A stretch of DNA of 64,000 bases from Wenzhouxiangella sediminis. GTDB taxonomy: Bacteria > Pseudomonadota > Gammaproteobacteria > Xanthomonadales > Wenzhouxiangellaceae. Made by a program: the position numbers and the translations under genes. Below the pieces are notes generated by a model. It was given only the letters and a program-made list of their open reading frames with translations. It did not search any database and was not told the origin of the DNA. Where the stretch lies: the NCBI RefSeq assembly GCF_003410055.1, contig NZ_QUZK01000018.1, positions 88,581 to 152,580 of the forward strand, written 5' to 3'. This document shows positions 8,586 through 17,733 of this stretch, piece by piece; the first letter of the stretch is position 1, and each line of letters starts with the position of its first letter.

Positions 8586-10233
8586 AGTCGTCACCGAATA
8601 TCCGATCGTTCGGATCACCGACGGGAACAAACTCGATCGCACCGATTTCCGGTCCATCCGCTCCGCCACGTGCGACGCCGAAATAGTCGATCGAAGGGGC
8701 CAGGCCCCAGTCGGCAGTACCGATGAGATCACTGCTTTCACGAGGTCGGCCGTCGAAACTGTCGATGGAGGCGTCGACGATGCCGGGCGAGCCCTCGCAC
8801 AGGCTGTCTCCCGGACAGGCATCATGGCGGGGCTCGTGAATGTAGTTTCTTTCCCACACCACCTGTTCCGAGGCGCCCGAGTAGTAGAGGCAACTCTGCT
8901 GCGACGGGTCGTGCCAGTAGGGCGTGGCGATGACGAGATTGTTGATGAAGCGAATCCGGGAGCTGCTCGTGCCGCCGCCGCCACTGATCACGCAGTTGCC
9001 CTGACCGATGATGGTGTTGTTGATCAGCTCCGTCTGGTCATTGTCGCTCAGCCCCACCGAGACGGTATCGCCCAGGGCCCGGCAGTGGTCGCTTTCGAGC
9101 ATGTTGCCTTCTCCCTGGAAGAAGCCGCAGTTGCCCACGATGACCGAATTCTCGATCAGCGCGCCGCGAGACACCTTCACCTGGTTGCTGGCGTTGCTGT
9201 CCATGAGCGTACGCTTGACCGTCACGCGGCCGTCCTGTCGCAGGTAGAGCAGGTCGATCCCGTCGGAGGTGTTGTGATGGACCTTGCTGCGCTCGAAGAT
9301 CCAGTGGCCGGCCGTTTCGGCCGTACCCAGCCCGTCCCCATAACCACCGCCGCCCTGTGCCCAGCATCCGAACTTCTGCTCGCCGGGCCAGCGTTCGCCG
9401 CATCCGTTCCAGGAAATCTCCGAATCGACAAAGCGGATGGTGCCGGAGTTGGAGCTGCCGCCGCCGATATCCCCGTCCCAGCCGGCCCAGCCGTTGGCGA
9501 CGATCCGCACGCGTTCCATGGTCCAGTCGGCGAGTCCACCCGCATGAATGCCGCGGTTGGCCATGCCGTGGACGTTGATGTCGCGCAGGACCACGTTGCT
9601 CGAGTTGCTGGCCACGATGCCCGTACCCGCCCAGTCCCCGAAAGGCGGTGAGCCGCGATTGCAGGCATCCACTTCGCCGTTGCACTGCCCGTTGTGGCAG
9701 TGGAACTCGATGCAGCTTTCGTGATCGGTCAGCTCGAGGCAGGCCAGCTCCACGTTGGAGCTTCCGCCCAGGTCGAGGATGGACTTGGCACGTTCGGTGC
9801 CCCAAAGCTCCGGGGGATTGGCACAGCCGCTGTCGTGACCGGCACCGAGAATCCGCGTCTTCTGGCTGGAAGAGGGCCCGGAGGGAATCGCCGGCATCAC
9901 GCAATCCCAGGACCAGCTCTGACCACAAGCGCCGGCGCCCGGTGCGCCATATCCGATGGCGTAGCTGCCGCTGCCGATGAGCAGCGTGTCGCCGCCAGTG
10001 ATGCGTGGCGAACCACCCGGCGGCAGGGCGATGAATGGATGTTCCCAGGCGCAGTCCCGGTTGCTTCCGCTGCCGGGGTAGGGCGCATCGGTCAGCCCGC
10101 TGCACTGGCTGGCGTCACCGCCGTCGATACGAACATGGTAGGTCGTCGCCCAGGCAGCCGCGATGGGAAGAGAAAGCGACAGGAAGACAAGCAGATTGAC
10201 AACCCTCCGGTTCATTCCTTGTCCAGTTTTCAT
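8578..10233 (-). CDS. secreted Cys-rich right-handed beta-helix protein (paralogue 2)
   Basis: Predicted exported protein of 551 residues: signal peptide with LLVFLSLSLPIAAAWA, mature start TTYHVRIDGG. It shares the full block order with the neighbours: HPFIALPPGGSPRI, GGDTLLIGSGSY, ELWGTERAK, FHCHNGQCNGEV, MANRGIHAGG, NGWAGWDGDIG, GGYGDGLGTAETAG, VHHNTSDGIDLLYL, NNTIIGQGNCVISGGGG. The last residues, DRIFGDDFN, resemble the IFxDGF tail I recall from secreted proteins of Lysobacterales; its function is unknown. A second ATG at 10215 is possible, but AAGGA then touches the start codon. A CRP-like dyad lies 163 bases upstream. Confidence 0.7.
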   Translation of the reverse strand: MKTGQGMNRRVVNLLVFLSLSLPIAAAWATTYHVRIDGGDASQCSGLTDAPYPGSGSNRDCAWEHPFIALPPGGSPRITGGDTLLIGSGSYAIGYGAPGAGACGQSWSWDCVMPAIPSGPSSSQKTRILGAGHDSGCANPPELWGTERAKSILDLGGSSNVELACLELTDHESCIEFHCHNGQCNGEVDACNRGSPPFGDWAGTGIVASNSSNVVLRDINVHGMANRGIHAGGLADWTMERVRIVANGWAGWDGDIGGGSSNSGTIRFVDSEISWNGCGERWPGEQKFGCWAQGGGGYGDGLGTAETAGHWIFERSKVHHNTSDGIDLLYLRQDGRVTVKRTLMDSNASNQVKVSRGALIENSVIVGNCGFFQGEGNMLESDHCRALGDTVSVGLSDNDQTELINNTIIGQGNCVISGGGGTSSSRIRFINNLVIATPYWHDPSQQSCLYYSGASEQVVWERNYIHEPRHDACPGDSLCEGSPGIVDASIDSFDGRPRESSDLIGTADWGLAPSIDYFGVARGGADGPEIGAIEFVPVGDPNDRIFGDDFN

Positions 10234-10395
10234 GTGTGGTGATCTCTCGGTCGGGAATCGTCTTGAGCGATTTCTGGTCCGCCCTGGAATGCAGCGGCCG
10301 CTAAAGTATTCCAGCGAAGTCGTTGATATTTCATGGCTTGTGCGTTTGTTTTTCGTTCATCGACCGCGCCGTGCGTCGCGCTGCGCTCGCTGTTA

Positions 10396-10411
10396 TGTGA
10401 GGCAGCGCACA
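10396..10411. promoter_or_regulatory. CRP-like dyad upstream of beta-helix paralogue 2
   Basis: TGTGAGGCAGCGCACA is an exact TGTG-N8-CACA match, close to the CRP consensus TGTGA-N6-TCACA (last half GCACA). It lies between the stop of paralogue 3 and the start of paralogue 2, about 163 bases upstream of the latter. The copies at 12830 and 17734 are also exact. Confidence 0.5.
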
Positions 10412-10465
10412 ATGGTCCCGGGCGTACAATCCGCTTTTGCCGTAATCGGCCGTAATCGAGGGTGC

Positions 10466-10488
10466 GCCCGCGCCGATTCGGCGCGGGC
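10466..10488. terminator. GC-rich hairpin just past the stop of beta-helix paralogue 3
   Basis: Perfect inverted repeat with 10-base arms (left arm GCCCGCGCCG) and a 3-base ATT loop, starting 12 bases beyond the stop at 10500 on the minus strand. No U-tract follows in either direction, so it is a candidate hairpin terminator or mRNA stabiliser rather than a classic intrinsic terminator. Confidence 0.5.
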
Positions 10489-10499
10489 GGCGGGGGCGG

Positions 10500-12638
10500 C
10501 TAGAACCGGACCGTGACGTCGGCGGAGCAGGTTGAACTGCCGTGCTCACAAACCCGGTAGGTCACCTCGTCGGGCGAGTCGTTGTCCAGGCGATCGGCAT
10601 AAAGCTCGAAGCTGAACGTGCTGGCGACGAGTGCACCGTTGCGGTAGATGTCGGTTGCATCCGTGCTGATGCGGCTCCAGCGCAGGCGAACGAAACGCAG
10701 GCCGCTGCGTCTTTCGACCGCTCGGGCGTTCAGCCGGATGTCCGGTGACTCGACCGGCGGGGCAGACACCGTCAGGGTTTCCATCGTGGCGCTCGACAGT
10801 CCGGTTTCGTTGTCCGTGACCCGAAGTTCGACGGTGTATTCGCCGGCAGCGCCATAGGTGTGCTGGGCCTCGATCGAGCTGGCCGAAGCGCCGTCGCCGA
10901 ACGACCAGGCATAGGACAGATCGGCACCTTCAACTCCGGTAGCACTGAACCGGCATGCCAGGTCGCTGCACTGGAAGGTGAACTCGGCGAGCGGCGGCGC
11001 CGGCGCCGGCGTGGGATCCTGGGCCTGCGAGCCGTACTCGATCGCGCCGATGTCGGGCCCGCCGCCATTGCCGCGCGGTTGCTCGTAGAAATCGTGTTCG
11101 GGAGCCAGGCCGGCATCGGCGGCCGCGATGAGCGGGCTGTCGCTGGTCGGCTCGGCGTTGAATGACTGCAGCGAACTGTTCTCCAGGCCCGGATCGGTGT
11201 CGCAGATGCTGTCTCCGGGGCATGCGCCGTGGCGAACGTCCTTGATGAGGTTGCTTTCCCAGGCGATCTGTTCGTCCGAGCCGGAGTAGTACAGGCAGCT
11301 CTGCTGATCCGGATAGTGCCAGTAGGGATTGCCGATGATGACGTTATTGGCGATTCTCAGCATGGACTGGCTGTCGCCGCCGCCGCCACTGATCACGCAG
11401 TTGCCTTGTCCGATGATGGTGTTATTGATCAGGTCGGTCTGCGAACCGTTGCTGAAGCCCACGTAGACGGCATCGCCCAGGGCACGGCAGACGTCGCCGT
11501 CGTGCATGTTCGCGTGGTCCGCAAAATAGGAGCAGTTGCCCACCACAATGGAGTTTTCGATGATCGCACTCCGGGATACCTTGACCTGGTTGCCCGCATT
11601 GCTGTCGATCATCGAGCGACGCACCGTCGCCTGGCCGCCGTCCCGCAGATAGAGCAGGTCGATGCCGTCGGAAGTGTTGTGGTGAACCTTGGCCCCTTCG
11701 AAGATCCAGTGTCCTGCGGATTCACCGACACCGAGCCCGTCGCCGTAACCGCCGCCCCCCTGGCCCCAGCAGCCGAACTTCTCGCCGCTTTGCCAGTCTT
11801 CGACGCATCCGTTCCACGCGATCTCGGAATCCACGAACAGCATGGTGCCGGTATTGCCGCTGTCCGAACCGATGTCGCCGTCCCATCCGGCCCAGCCGTT
11901 GGCGTTGATCTGCACGCGCTCCATGGTCCAGTCCGAAAGCCGGCCGGCGTAGACGCCCTGGTTGGCCATGCCGTGGATGTTGACGTCGCGGATCACGACA
12001 TTGCTTGAGTCTCTTGCCGAGATGCCCGTAGAGGCCCAGTCACCCCAGGGGGCACCCGAGCGATCGCAGCTTGCAACTTCACCGTCGCATTGTCCGTTGT
12101 GACAGTGGAAATCGATACAGCTGGCGCGGTCGGTCACTTCCAGGCAGGCCAGTTCCACGTTGGAGCTGCCCTCGAGGTTGAGCACCGTGCTGGCGCGTTC
12201 CGTGCCCCACAGCTCGGGCGCGGCGGAACAGCCCTGATCGTGCCCGCTTCCCAGGATGCGCGTCGGCTTGTCGGGGGAGGGGCCGCTGGGGATCGGGGGC
12301 ATGAAGCAGTCCCAGGACCAGCTCAGTGCGCAGCTCTCCGCGGCGGGTGCGCCATACCCCATGCGGTAGCTTCCCTCACCGATCAGGAGGGTGTCGCCTC
12401 CGGCGATTCGCGGTGAGCCACCGGGCGGAAGCGCCACGAAGGGATGGCTCCAGGCGCATTCCCGGTTGGTGCCGCTTCCCGGATAGGGATTATCCGACAA
12501 GCCCGTGCACTGTTCGGCGTTTCCCCCGTCCGAACGTACATAGTAGGTATTGGCTAGAACGGCCGGACTCGCCAGAGCGAGGAATAGAGCGATTACCGGC
12601 CAACGACCCCCCAACGGTCCTGTAAGGGTTCTGGTCAT
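10500..12638 (-). CDS. secreted Cys-rich beta-helix protein with C-terminal PKD domain (paralogue 3)
   Basis: Predicted exported protein of 712 residues, the longest of the three paralogues. Signal peptide with VIALFLALASPAVLA, mature NTYYVRSDGG. The beta-helix (about residues 30-520) keeps all shared blocks, including NGWAGWDGDIG, GGYGDGLGVGESAG and HHNTSDGIDLLYL. A Pro/Ala linker (PTPAPAPP) leads into a PKD domain recognised by YAWSFGDGASAS and YTVELRVTDNETG. A final beta-rich segment of about 85 residues looks Fn3-like (FVRLRWSRI, VTYRVCEHG). PKD domains commonly mediate binding to polysaccharide or surfaces. ATG 12638 was kept because the signal peptide starts there. A CRP-like dyad lies about 190 bases upstream. 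Confidence 0.75.
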   Translation of the reverse strand: MTRTLTGPLGGRWPVIALFLALASPAVLANTYYVRSDGGNAEQCTGLSDNPYPGSGTNRECAWSHPFVALPPGGSPRIAGGDTLLIGEGSYRMGYGAPAAESCALSWSWDCFMPPIPSGPSPDKPTRILGSGHDQGCSAAPELWGTERASTVLNLEGSSNVELACLEVTDRASCIDFHCHNGQCDGEVASCDRSGAPWGDWASTGISARDSSNVVIRDVNIHGMANQGVYAGRLSDWTMERVQINANGWAGWDGDIGSDSGNTGTMLFVDSEIAWNGCVEDWQSGEKFGCWGQGGGGYGDGLGVGESAGHWIFEGAKVHHNTSDGIDLLYLRDGGQATVRRSMIDSNAGNQVKVSRSAIIENSIVVGNCSYFADHANMHDGDVCRALGDAVYVGFSNGSQTDLINNTIIGQGNCVISGGGGDSQSMLRIANNVIIGNPYWHYPDQQSCLYYSGSDEQIAWESNLIKDVRHGACPGDSICDTDPGLENSSLQSFNAEPTSDSPLIAAADAGLAPEHDFYEQPRGNGGGPDIGAIEYGSQAQDPTPAPAPPLAEFTFQCSDLACRFSATGVEGADLSYAWSFGDGASASSIEAQHTYGAAGEYTVELRVTDNETGLSSATMETLTVSAPPVESPDIRLNARAVERRSGLRFVRLRWSRISTDATDIYRNGALVASTFSFELYADRLDNDSPDEVTYRVCEHGSSTCSADVTVRF

Positions 12639-12829
12639 GATGTCCTCTTGCGTAAAGGTTCAGGGTGAATCCGGGGCCCCTCTCGGGCACCGGCCCATTG
12701 CCGATGCAACGGTTACGCAAAAGTATTTCAACGGCGGCGTTGAAAAGCCATGGCCAGGAAGTTAATAAAATGAAGAACTTGGGAGAGTGTTTTCACGCGA
12801 GCTGAGGGAAAGCGTGAGTGCTGGCTCAG

Positions 12830-12845
12830 TGTGGTGCACCGCACA
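12830..12845. promoter_or_regulatory. CRP-like dyad upstream of beta-helix paralogue 3
   Basis: TGTGGTGCACCGCACA is an exact TGTG-N8-CACA match, with a GTGCAC core that is itself palindromic. It is 192 bases upstream of the start at 12638 and 33 bases from the long inverted repeat at 12878-12982. The 378-base gene-free stretch 12639-13016 holds only this site and that repeat. Confidence 0.5.
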
Positions 12846-12877
12846 ATGCAGGAAGGCGCCGGAGCCGGGGATCGCAG

Positions 12878-12982
12878 CCCGGTTTGCGCGCATCGGTCAG
12901 GAGCCGGGAGCCAACCCGGTTCGGGGAGGGGCCCGAACTGGTGTACCTGCTCCCGGCACCTGGCCGATGCGCGCAGACCGGG
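12878..12982 (+). other. long imperfect inverted repeat (33-base arms) with nested inner stem
   Basis: Arms 12878-12910 and 12950-12982 are complementary over 33 positions with three differences. Two of these are G-U pairs if the + strand is transcribed, one is a true mismatch. The loop contains a second stem, 12916-12925 with 12932-12941, again with a single G-U pair on the + strand. The whole is about 105 bases. It begins 35 bases past the deacetylase stop on the minus strand, so it could end the EPS operon. The G-U pattern favours folding of a + strand RNA, which would make it a structured non-coding RNA. No open frame covers it convincingly. Confidence 0.6.
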
Positions 12983-13016
12983 TCAGCGGGGATTCACTTT
13001 CTCCGGATGGTGATAC

Positions 13017-14144
13017 TCATGCAGCAAGCGGACTGAAAGGCCGCCGGACGACACACTCCAGGCCGCTGAGTTTCCACCGGAAGCGCGTCATGGTGTCGTC
13101 GTGACCGATCGCGATTCTCGGCAGGGTGAACAGACGTCTCGCATGGAAGGCGTGCAGGTGGCCCAGGCGCGTGGTGGTTGCCGATTCGAATCCCAGTTCC
13201 TCCGCCGCATGGAACTCCCGACTGCCCGCCTGCTGCCTGCCGCCGAACGGATAGGCCAGGTGAGTGACCGGCGTGCCGGTCCATTCCTCGAGAAGCCGCC
13301 GCGAGCCCTGCAGCTCCACCCGAAGCTGCCCTGGCGGCAGGCTGCTGAGCACGGGGTGGCGATGCGTATGGGCACCGATCGTGATCAGTGGCTCCTTGGC
13401 CAGGTGCCTGACCTGCCCCCTGTCGAGCACTTCCCAGCCACCTTGCAGGCGTCTTCCCGCATCGTTGCTCAGGCGCTCCAGAAGGCGGCGCTGATCGGCC
13501 GGGTTCATGCTCTTCATCATCCGGTTGATCCGCTCATAGCAGTCGCGCTTTCGGCGGGAATCGATGATCTTCTCGCTGCGCGGCCTGCCGTTCCACTCGA
13601 ACTCGAGGTGGTCCTGTCTTCGAATGATCTGCTCGAGTTCGTACCACCAGGGCGTCGTCGTGTTCTCGACCATGCCCGTCGTGATGTAGATGGTCGCCGG
13701 AACGCCGTGCGCCTTGAGGATGGGCAGGGCGAGCGTCAGGTTGTCGAGATAGCCGTCGTCGAAGGTCACGATGACCGAGCGTTTCGGAAGCCGCCCGCTT
13801 CGCAACAGACGAACGGCATCCGGCAGTGACAGGCAGTTGTGGTTGCGCGCCAGGTAGGCCATCTGGCGGTCGAACTCGCCCTCGCGCACGACCAGTTCCC
13901 GATTGGGCCAGAAGCGACCCTCGGGAATGAAATCGTCGGTACACAAGCGGTGGTACATCAGGCAGGTGCCCAGCCCGGCCCAGACGCGGCGGAGCGGAGC
14001 GGTCAGAGACGACTCGGACAGCAGGCGGCGCAATGCATCACGGCGCGGCTCCCGTGCGAAGGGCTTGCCCGAGGGGGCCGGGTCGACAAGCCCGGTGCCG
14101 CCGTTTCCGGCAACCGTGCTCACTGGTTCGGTCGTGCTACGCAT
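13017..14144 (-). CDS. polysaccharide deacetylase (NodB homology, carbohydrate esterase 4)
   Basis: Protein of 375 residues without a clear signal peptide. Around residue 80-210 and on to the C-terminus it has the NodB/CE4 motifs: TFDDGYLD (metal-binding Asp and catalytic Asp), GAHTHRHPVL (HxxH-type metal ligands) and AYPFGG. It would remove acetyl groups from an N- or O-acetylated sugar. CLMYHRL near residue 60 opens the domain. ATG 14144 has AAGGA six bases upstream. It overlaps galE by 25 bases and is the last gene of a four-gene overlapping minus-strand operon. A cytoplasmic site would be unusual for an EPS deacetylase; a weak N-terminal anchor cannot be excluded. Confidence 0.85.
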   Translation of the reverse strand: MRSTTEPVSTVAGNGGTGLVDPAPSGKPFAREPRRDALRRLLSESSLTAPLRRVWAGLGTCLMYHRLCTDDFIPEGRFWPNRELVVREGEFDRQMAYLARNHNCLSLPDAVRLLRSGRLPKRSVIVTFDDGYLDNLTLALPILKAHGVPATIYITTGMVENTTTPWWYELEQIIRRQDHLEFEWNGRPRSEKIIDSRRKRDCYERINRMMKSMNPADQRRLLERLSNDAGRRLQGGWEVLDRGQVRHLAKEPLITIGAHTHRHPVLSSLPPGQLRVELQGSRRLLEEWTGTPVTHLAYPFGGRQQAGSREFHAAEELGFESATTTRLGHLHAFHARRLFTLPRIAIGHDDTMTRFRWKLSGLECVVRRPFSPLAA

Positions 14145-15151
14145 TGCATTCCTTCGAGAGTCCGTCTCGCTGTCATGTTGCGTTCCCAGTTCAGGGCCGA
14201 GTTCACGATCAGGTCGATGTCGTCCCTCGTCGGCTTCCAGCCCAGGCGCGCTCGAATCCGCGAGTTGTCGGCCACCACAACGGCCATATCGCCGGGGCGA
14301 CGCTCGCTCTCGCGAATGTCGAGCCGCTGTCCGCTGATTCGCCGCACCGTCTCGAGCACCTCACGCACGCTGAAGCCGTGGCCGTAGCCGCAGTTGGCGA
14401 TCAGCGACTCGTTGTTCCCGCGCAGGTAGGCGAGCGCCTGCAGGTGGGCGTCGGCGAGATCCTCCACGTGGATGTAATCCCGGATGCAGGTGCCATCCTG
14501 CGTGGCGTAATCCGTTCCGTAGATGCTCAGATGGGGGCGCTGGCCGGTGGCATGCTGGCAGGCGACCTTGACCAGGTGGGTGGCGCCCGGCGTGTCCTGG
14601 CCGATCCGTCCGGCGCCGTCGCAGCCGGCGACATTGAAGTAGCGCAGGATCACATACCGCATGGCCGAGGCATTGCACGCATCCTGCAGCATCCACTCGG
14701 TCATCAGTTTCGACCGGCCGTAGGGATTGAGCGGGGCAGGGCTGGTGTGCTCGCTGGCCGTTCCGCCCGGCGGCTCGCCGTAGACCGCGGCGGTCGAGGA
14801 GAAGATGAAGTACTTCACGCCGTGCTCGACGCAGGCCGACATCAGGGTCCGGGCCCGGGCAGTGTTGCAGTCGTAGTATTCCAGAGGTCGGGCCACGGAC
14901 TCGGGCACGACCGTCCGAGCCGCGAAATGCAGCACCGCTTCGAACTCGTATTCGCGAAACAGGGCGGCCAGGAGTTTCCTGTTGCCGATATCTCCCACCA
15001 CCAGGCGTCCGAAGAGCACCGCCTTCGAATGCCCGGTACTCAGGTTGTCGAGCACGACGATGCGCTCACCCTGTTCGCCGAGCTGGGCGACGACGTGCGA
15101 ACCGATGTACCCGGCGCCGCCCGTGACGAGAATGGACGGTATCCGTCTCAT
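14120..15151 (-). CDS. galE: UDP-glucose 4-epimerase
   Basis: Extended SDR enzyme of 343 residues converting UDP-glucose and UDP-galactose. The NAD motif TGGAGYIGSH is at residues 10-19. The SSTAAVYG strand supplies the catalytic Ser/Thr and the YGRSK segment the Tyr-xxx-Lys pair. LRYFNVAG and the DYIHVEDLADAH stretch are GalE signatures. The start at 15151 overlaps the stop of the glycosyltransferase (ATGA). It would feed galactose units into the polymer made by the flanking enzymes. GalE homologues can also act on GlcNAc; the sequence does not decide. Confidence 0.9.
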   Translation of the reverse strand: MRRIPSILVTGGAGYIGSHVVAQLGEQGERIVVLDNLSTGHSKAVLFGRLVVGDIGNRKLLAALFREYEFEAVLHFAARTVVPESVARPLEYYDCNTARARTLMSACVEHGVKYFIFSSTAAVYGEPPGGTASEHTSPAPLNPYGRSKLMTEWMLQDACNASAMRYVILRYFNVAGCDGAGRIGQDTPGATHLVKVACQHATGQRPHLSIYGTDYATQDGTCIRDYIHVEDLADAHLQALAYLRGNNESLIANCGYGHGFSVREVLETVRRISGQRLDIRESERRPGDMAVVVADNSRIRARLGWKPTRDDIDLIVNSALNWERNMTARRTLEGMQCVARPNQ

Positions 15152-16089
15152 CGGGCACCTCGCATGCTGAGCGACGCACGGCCCGCGGACAGTCCGTGCA
15201 GGCAGCTCGTGAAAAGCACCCGCGCCAAGCGCTTCCAGAGCAGTCGTGCTGTCGGGTCGAGCCGAATGGCGAGCCACTGCTGGCGAATGGCGTCCCGGTG
15301 TTTCCGGCGCATGAGGTACTCGAGACCGAGGTCGCTTTCGATCATCGCCTCCATGCCGGCGACCAGATCTCGCCCCCGATCCGATCGCCCCAGCTTCTCG
15401 ATCAACAGCCTTCTTGCCTGGTGCATTCGGGCGAGATCCGCGCTCAGGCTGGTGGGATGAACCCGGTAGCGGGTTGCCACATGATCCAGATAGCGAATCC
15501 GGAAGCGGTCGGCAATGCGCAGCCACAGATCGCGATCCTCGCAACCAAGCCCATTGAAGCGTTCGTCGAACTTGCCGACGACCTCGATGGCTTCGCGCGC
15601 CACCACGGCCGTGGAGCAGGCCACGTGTTCGTGCCTCAGGGCAATCGCCTCGAACGGATCGCTGACTGCCTGCCAGTGCCTCACGGGCACATCCAGCGAC
15701 CGCCCGCGGGTGTCGATCCGCTCGATATTGGCATGCACCAGGCCCAGATCGGGATCGTGCTCGAAGGCTGCAACGGCACGCTCGAGATGATCCGGAAGCC
15801 AGGCGTCGTCGGAGTCAAGAAAAGCGAAGTACAGGCCCCGTGCTTCGCTCAGCCCGGTATTGCGCGCCGTGGCGACGCCGCTGTTGCCGATCGCGATCAC
15901 CCGGATTCGACCGCGCGACTTCCGGCTGCGATCGAGGGCGATTTCCCGGCTGCGATCGGTCGATCCGTCGTCGACGATGATGACTTCGTAGTCTTCGTAA
16001 GTCTGGGCGGCAATACTGTCCAGCGCCTCGCCCAGCCAGGCATCCCGGTTGAAAACCGGCACGATGACCGAAACCCGCGGCCGCTCCAT
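15148..16089 (-). CDS. family 2 glycosyltransferase
   Basis: Protein of 313 residues with the GT-A fold: SVIVPVFNRDAWLGEAL at the start, VIIVDDGSTDRS (nucleotide binding), NSGVATARNTGLSEARG, and FLDSDDAW with the DxD metal site. C-terminal half holds the acceptor region (GCEDRDLWLRI, an ED pair typical of the catalytic base). It should add one sugar to the lipid-linked oligosaccharide. The ATG at 16089 overlaps the stop of the preceding sugar transferase by one base (TAATG), so it is translated directly after it. Sugar specificity is not deducible. Confidence 0.9.
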   Translation of the reverse strand: MERPRVSVIVPVFNRDAWLGEALDSIAAQTYEDYEVIIVDDGSTDRSREIALDRSRKSRGRIRVIAIGNSGVATARNTGLSEARGLYFAFLDSDDAWLPDHLERAVAAFEHDPDLGLVHANIERIDTRGRSLDVPVRHWQAVSDPFEAIALRHEHVACSTAVVAREAIEVVGKFDERFNGLGCEDRDLWLRIADRFRIRYLDHVATRYRVHPTSLSADLARMHQARRLLIEKLGRSDRGRDLVAGMEAMIESDLGLEYLMRRKHRDAIRQQWLAIRLDPTARLLWKRLARVLFTSCLHGLSAGRASLSMRGAR

Positions 16090-17630
16090 TACCGGCTTCC
16101 CCTTCTGAACAGCACGACTTCTACAGTCTGCAGCAGTATCTGCAGGTCGAACAGCAGGCACTGCTCCTTGATGTAGTACAGGTCGTAGCGGAGCTTCTCC
16201 GCCGCGTCCTCGACCGAGGCACCGTAGGGGTAGCGCAGCTGCGCCCAGCCTGTGAGCCCGGGCGCCACGCTGTGCCGCAGGCCGTAATAGGGGATCAGGC
16301 CCTTGAGTCGCTCGACGATCTCCGGTCGCTCGGGCCGCGGCCCGACCATGCTCATGTCGCCGCGAAACACGTTGTAGAGCTGCGGCAACTCGTCGAGGCG
16401 AAGCTTGCGGATGATGCGACCGACCCGGGTGACGCGATCGTCGTCGGCACTCGCCCATCGCGCCACGCCATCGCTCTCGGCGTCGGAGCGCATGCTGCGG
16501 AACTTGTAGAGCGTGAAGACCGAATCGCCTTCACCGACGCGCTCCTGGCGATAGAGCACGCCTTCGCGACCGCCCGACTCCATCCAGATCGCCAGCGCGA
16601 CCAGCAGCATGAACGGCCAGGCCGCCGCCACGACCAGGCTTGCGGCGATCAGGTCGAAGGCTCGCTTGCTGATACCGCGCATGACGGAGCGATCGAAGTG
16701 ATTCGTGAAAACGAACCAGGAGGGCAGTAGCCCCTCCAGCATGACTCGGCCCATCTCGCGTTCGTAGAAAGAGTCGAGCCGCAGCACGCTGATGCCCGCC
16801 AACCGACAGCTCATCAGTTCGTCCATGCAAAGGGAGTTGCGCAGATCGTCGCTGGCGACCACGATGTCATCGACCCGATGGTCGAAAGCCAGGTCCAGCA
16901 GTGATTCGGTCTGTCCGAGATGAAGCGCGTCATCGCTGGCGCGAGAAGCCCCCTTGCCGGACAGATCAGGCCCCACGAATCCGATGACGTTGATTCTTTC
17001 GAAATTGTCGCGCGTGAGCGTCTCTGCCAGGACGGACCGGGCCTTGTCCCCGGACCCGAGCAGAAGCACACGGCGCCGCAGTCCCTCGCCCTGCGTCAAG
17101 CGGGAGAAGACGAGCCTGGAGGCGACGAGAAGCGCAAAGGCGATGGCAATCGACAGCGCGAACAAGCCGCGACCCACTTCCAGCCGGGGCACGGCGAAAT
17201 AGAGCACCATCAGCGCAAGGGAACCGGCGCCCATGGAAAGCACCAGCCTTGTCAGGGTGCCGATCGCCACGCCCGACGCCTGCCGGCCGTGGCGCTGGTA
17301 GAGCCCGAGGGCGACCATGGTCAGCCAGACCACGCCGGCAAAGGCAGTACTGGTCATCGGCATGTCCTGCATGGCGGCCGTCAGCGAGGCCGGATCGTCG
17401 TAGAACCTGAGTCTCACGGCCAGCCAGGGCGCCAGGAGCAGGAGCGCAATCTCCGTAGCGGTCAGCAGGGCGAAAGAGCGCAGGCCCTGCTGACGCAGCC
17501 AGCGACCGAACAACCCCAGTCGCATTTGCCTGCGCGAGGCCAGAACCGGGGAAAAAGCCAGGGGTGCGGTGGACGTCGAACCCACCGGCTGTTCGGACGG
17601 GCTGCTCGGGGAATCAAGCAAGTTGAACAT
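16089..17630 (-). CDS. initiating polyprenyl glycosylphosphotransferase (WcaJ/EpsB-like)
   Basis: Membrane enzyme of 513 residues that transfers sugar-1-phosphate to undecaprenyl phosphate, starting the repeat unit. Four or five N-terminal hydrophobic segments (about 60-200) precede a CoA-binding-like domain with VLLLGSGDKAR. The C-terminal catalytic bacterial sugar-transferase domain has KRAFDLIAASLV, YRQERVGEG, FTLYKFRSMR, RKLRLDELPQLYNV and MVGPRPERPE. The layout resembles the TIGR03013 group often linked to XrtA systems; no XrtA was seen. ATG 17630 has GGAG 8 bases upstream; upstream codons in frame look non-coding. A CRP-like dyad lies 104 bases before the start, and the gene leads a four-gene operon. 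Confidence 0.9.
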   Translation of the reverse strand: MFNLLDSPSSPSEQPVGSTSTAPLAFSPVLASRRQMRLGLFGRWLRQQGLRSFALLTATEIALLLLAPWLAVRLRFYDDPASLTAAMQDMPMTSTAFAGVVWLTMVALGLYQRHGRQASGVAIGTLTRLVLSMGAGSLALMVLYFAVPRLEVGRGLFALSIAIAFALLVASRLVFSRLTQGEGLRRRVLLLGSGDKARSVLAETLTRDNFERINVIGFVGPDLSGKGASRASDDALHLGQTESLLDLAFDHRVDDIVVASDDLRNSLCMDELMSCRLAGISVLRLDSFYEREMGRVMLEGLLPSWFVFTNHFDRSVMRGISKRAFDLIAASLVVAAAWPFMLLVALAIWMESGGREGVLYRQERVGEGDSVFTLYKFRSMRSDAESDGVARWASADDDRVTRVGRIIRKLRLDELPQLYNVFRGDMSMVGPRPERPEIVERLKGLIPYYGLRHSVAPGLTGWAQLRYPYGASVEDAAEKLRYDLYYIKEQCLLFDLQILLQTVEVVLFRRGSR

Positions 17631-17733
17631 GTCCCTACTCCTGCCAAACGGATCGTGAGCCAGGCGCTCATCCTTGCGGAGCGGGACAGCCGGTTCTGTG
17701 CGCTTGCGAACCCTCACACAAATATATGGAAAC

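Noticed and set aside
16089..17630. XrtA/PEP-CTERM sorting system around the sugar transferase
   Set aside because: The sugar transferase resembles that group, but no exosortase or PEP-CTERM protein was seen.
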